Below, in pieces: positions 5,449 to 7,554 of a stretch of DNA of 7,554 nucleotides. A model generated the notes under the pieces. It saw only the letters and a program-made list of their open reading frames with translations, did no database searches and was not told the origin of the DNA. Both the position numbers and the translations under genes were made by a program. Each line of letters opens with the position of its first letter. Positions within the stretch are counted from its first letter, which is position 1. The stretch covers positions 1 to 7,554 of the forward strand of contig DAEF01000012.1 of NCBI GenBank assembly GCA_002495225.1. The letters run 5' to 3'. The DNA comes from Methanoregulaceae archaeon UBA288. Its GTDB lineage: Archaea; Halobacteriota; Methanomicrobia; Methanomicrobiales; Methanospirillaceae.

Positions 5449-6507
5449 CTATTTCGGCTCTATCACGACCTGTTCGGGCTCCGCCTCACACGGCACCCTG
5501 AGAATTTCCCGGCGAACCACGCAGAGGGAGCCGATCACTCCGACCACGATGTTGTAGTAGTAGAGCAGAGCCCGCCAGAGAAGGACGAAGACCCCGACGA
5601 TCGATGACGGCACGATCAGGGCGTAGAGCGAGGCGGCCGCGATCTCGGCGATCCCCGATGAACCCGGCGTGAGCGGCGCCAGGCTCACGATCGCGATGAT
5701 CAGCTGGAACAGGAACGACTCGGCAACAAACGGGGCCTGGCCCAGGGCGATCAGGATCAGGGACGCGACAAAGAACTCCGAGGACCAGAACAGGGCCGTG
5801 CAGATCCCGCCCGTCACGAGTCCGCGCCGCCCCTGGGTGGTAAAGAAGACCAGGCCTGCGAAAAGTGCGTCCGTCTCCCGCTCGGCCCCCGCGATCATCT
5901 TTCGGATCCGCTCGCCGGGGAACCGGCGCTCGGCCCATACGAGCACGCGCATGACGATGCTTTTCACCCGCGCGGGCCGCCGCACGGCGAGGGCGAGGAG
6001 CAGGATCAGCCCGACCATGATGATCCAGGCGGCACCCATCCCTGCGATGATCCAGGGAGGAAGCGAGAGCCAGAGCGGGCCGAGGGCGATCATGGCGACC
6101 ACGCCCATAAGGGAGAGCACGACCCCGTCGAGGACGCGCTCCATCAGCGCCACCGCGGTCGCATCCCCGATCTTGAGCCCGGCCCTGTAAAGACCGTGGA
6201 TGCGGACGGGCTCACCGCCGGCCTGCCCGGGCGTGATCGCGCCGGCGAAGAGGTTCGCGGTCACGACCAGGAACGCGTATCCGGCGCCGACACGGTAGTG
6301 GAGCGCCTTGGAGAGCTCGGTCATCCGGTAGGCCCAGAAGACGAGGGAGAAGGTGCGGAGCAGGAGCGCGAGCAGGAGGTAGACCGGGTTGAAGTCCAGC
6401 AGGAGCTCGAGCGTCTCCCGGTCGACGGTCAGGTAGAGGACCACGCCCAGGACTACGAGAGAGAAACCGATCGAGAGCCATGCCCACCGTCTCTGGGTTC
6501 TATCCAT
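5449..6507 (-). CDS. UPF0104 / lysylphosphatidylglycerol synthase TM-domain family membrane protein
   Basis: A polytopic membrane protein of 352 residues of the family that includes the flippase-like part of MprF and archaeal AglD relatives, thought to handle lipid-linked or polyprenyl substrates. Family landmarks are visible: ITPGQAGGEPVRI (91-103), ERVLDG (123-128), LTPGSSGIAE (279-288) and WRALLYYYNIVVG (311-323), among about seven or eight hydrophobic stretches (for example 11-28, 42-60, 76-92, 128-148, 153-175, 233-256, 263-280, 291-329). No C-terminal aminoacyl-transferase domain follows, so lysyl transfer is not implied. ATG 6507 is the first start after an in-frame TAG 24 bases upstream; the ribosome site is weak (GGAGCAGGG, off-optimal). 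The C-terminal tail is short and charged. The substrate is unknown. It lies between the broken gene and hppA on the same strand. Confidence 0.88.
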   Translation of the reverse strand: MDRTQRRWAWLSIGFSLVVLGVVLYLTVDRETLELLLDFNPVYLLLALLLRTFSLVFWAYRMTELSKALHYRVGAGYAFLVVTANLFAGAITPGQAGGEPVRIHGLYRAGLKIGDATAVALMERVLDGVVLSLMGVVAMIALGPLWLSLPPWIIAGMGAAWIIMVGLILLLALAVRRPARVKSIVMRVLVWAERRFPGERIRKMIAGAERETDALFAGLVFFTTQGRRGLVTGGICTALFWSSEFFVASLILIALGQAPFVAESFLFQLIIAIVSLAPLTPGSSGIAEIAAASLYALIVPSSIVGVFVLLWRALLYYYNIVVGVIGSLCVVRREILRVPCEAEPEQVVIEPK

Positions 6508-6569
6508 GGCAACGGACCCTGCTCCGTACTATCACACCGGAGGAACTTGAGTATGCCGGGCTTTCTCCG

Positions 6570-7093
6570 TCACCGGGCGCCACCGAGCAGATCCTGGGCC
6601 TGGATCGTGAAGCGAGGTATCGTCGGGAACTCGGAGGCGCGGCCCCGGCGTGACCGGGCCCCACGGTGGAGCAGAAGACGACCGGGTCCTCGCCGGGGAG
6701 GACCTCATATTGATAGCGATTGATCACGCCCGGTGCAGATTCGAGCCGGACAGCCTCGCGCTCGACGACGTCCCCGGCAGCGGTGCCCAGGACAGAGACA
6801 AGTACGCGCGGGGCACGGCAGTGCCGGTCGAGGACCCCGGTCCCGGCCCGCCCGGCATCCGGGATCAGGCCCGTCCCGCGGCCCATGGTCGGCCAGGCAG
6901 AGTCGAGGGGGTGAACGACCTGCCCGGCCGGAGCGCTGTGGTGCCCGGGCCGCGAGCAGGCCCCGCGCGGCGATCCCGGGGTGGACCTCGAGGGGATCCG
7001 GGAGCCGGAATCCCTCTGCCCGGACGAGCCCGCCGTCGAGGAAATCGTCATCGGGCGCCCCCGGTGGGGGACGTCGCCGCCGTCCATCGGCAC
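6570..7093 (-). pseudogene. Unrecognised gene broken by apparent frameshifts, downstream of purB
   Basis: No single frame explains this stretch, but coding character (G/C at third positions, sensible residues) moves between two - strand frames. From GTG 7093 or ATG 7087 one frame gives MDGGDVPHRGRP. Then a second frame from about 7055 to 6940 gives DDDFLDGGLVRAEGFRLP and onward. The first frame resumes from about 6930 to 6660 with HPLDSAWPTMGRG, GVLDRHCRAPRVLVSVLG and INRYQYEVLPGEDPVVFCST. The second frame finishes with EFPTIPRFTIQAQDLLGGAR before TGA at 6570-6572. Joined, it would be a soluble protein of about 174 residues. The switches fall at or near C/G homopolymers (around 7053-7070 and 6657-6661; the middle one between 6915 and 6945), so either real decay or sequencing indels could explain it. 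I do not recognise the family. It sits 42 bases after purB on the same strand. Confidence 0.6.
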
Positions 7094-7135
7094 GACGCGG
7101 TCGGCCCGGGCGCTCGCGAGATTGGAACTGTCCGG

Positions 7136-7554
7136 TTACAGGGCGCGGGGCCCGAGCCGTTCGGCCAGGCGATCGACCTGTGCCGCGGCCGTCCCGGTAT
7201 ACCGCTCGGGGTCGAGAAGGCCGTCGAGCTCGTCTGTCGCGACGAGGTTCGTCACGGCCGGGCGGGCGGCGAGCACCTCCGCGAGCGGTCGTTCGGCTGC
7301 CCGCGCCTCCATCGAGGCGACGCGGACCAGCTCGTGCGCCTCCTGCCGGTCCATGCCCCGCTGGGTCAGGGCGATCATGACGGACTCGGCCATGTTCACG
7401 TCCTGGAGGATGTGCAGGTTGGCGCGGATCCGGTCCTCGTGCAGGACGAGCCCGTCGAGGACGACGGTCATCAGGCGGAGAACGTGGTCGCAGAGGACCG
7501 ATGCCTCGGGGAAGAGGACCCGCTCGCACGAGGAGTTGGTGAGGTCGCGCTCGT
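7136..7554 (-). CDS. purB: Adenylosuccinate lyase, C-terminal third
   Basis: PurB cleaves adenylosuccinate to AMP and SAICAR to AICAR, each releasing fumarate, in cytoplasmic purine synthesis. The gene enters from the right edge; 138 residues plus the stop are visible, beginning ERDLTNSSCER, the conserved block just after the WH of the family's WHERDLTNSS motif. This is followed by the helical C-terminal domain (LHEDRIRANLHILQDVNMAESVMIALTQRG as separate pieces), where the R-N-L then AESVM pattern is typical of PurB. ATG 7471, which opens the longest in-window frame, is internal and not the start. The protein ends ERLGPRAL with TAA at 7136-7138. Full-length relatives have about 450 residues. 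It is probably the first gene of the - strand run leading to the broken gene, the UPF0104 protein and hppA, though co-transcription is not shown. Confidence 0.95.
   Translation of the reverse strand, partial: ERDLTNSSCERVLFPEASVLCDHVLRLMTVVLDGLVLHEDRIRANLHILQDVNMAESVMIALTQRGMDRQEAHELVRVASMEARAAERPLAEVLAARPAVTNLVATDELDGLLDPERYTGTAAAQVDRLAERLGPRAL

Noticed and set aside
6500..7093. Single-frame 197-residue protein after purB taken at face value
   Set aside because: Its middle (about 7050-6940) and end (after about 6655) lose coding character just where the other frame gains it, and its end overlaps the start of the UPF0104 gene; a frameshifted gene explains the sequence better.
6733..7380. + strand frame of 215 codons opposite purB and the broken gene
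   Set aside because: Very Arg/Pro/Ser-rich, crosses the end of a certain purB gene in antisense, no ribosome site.

Overview
The window is GC-rich (roughly two thirds G+C) and looks archaeal, most likely from a methanogen of the Methanomicrobiales (Methanoculleus-like). The evidence is an anaerobic cobalamin (cbi) pathway, a short CbiE without a fused CbiT domain, an NHL-repeat protein, a K+-independent membrane pyrophosphatase, an archaeal-style UPF0104/AglD-like membrane protein, AT-rich TATA-like promoter elements and strong GAGGTG ribosome sites. The placement is inferred from gene content; no rRNA or taxonomic marker is present.

Layout. The left end (1-1146, + strand) holds the 3' part of cbiD followed by cbiE, joined by an ATGA overlap; both encode methyltransferases of corrin-ring synthesis. 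Running head-on into cbiE is a PfkB-family sugar-phosphate kinase on the - strand (1143-2072). The two stop codons share one CTAG. A 248-base divergent intergenic region (2073-2320), rich in inverted repeats and holding a TATA-like element, separates the kinase from a + strand gene (2321-3064). That gene encodes an unusual small protein with two NHL-like blades, an Ala/Lys-rich internally duplicated tail and a tryptophan-rich C-terminus. A 217-base convergent spacer holds terminator-like structures for both strands.

From 3282 to the right end everything is on the - strand. In transcription order it runs: purB (3' third only, entering from the right edge), a gene broken by apparent single-base frameshifts (about 6570-7093), a polytopic UPF0104/lysylphosphatidylglycerol-synthase-TM family protein (5449-6507), then hppA (3282-5339), the proton-pumping pyrophosphatase. 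HppA has its own ribosome site and probably its own promoter in the 109-base gap before it. HppA recycles the PPi released by biosynthesis into an ion gradient, but nothing ties the neighbouring genes into one pathway.

Most of the window is ordinary housekeeping. I do not see a clearly new multi-gene system. The items most worth a second look are the two-blade NHL/Ala-rich/Trp-tail protein with its DNA duplication, the structured divergent promoter region, and the unrecognised frameshifted gene downstream of purB. No tRNA, rRNA, CRISPR array, insertion sequence or origin was seen.
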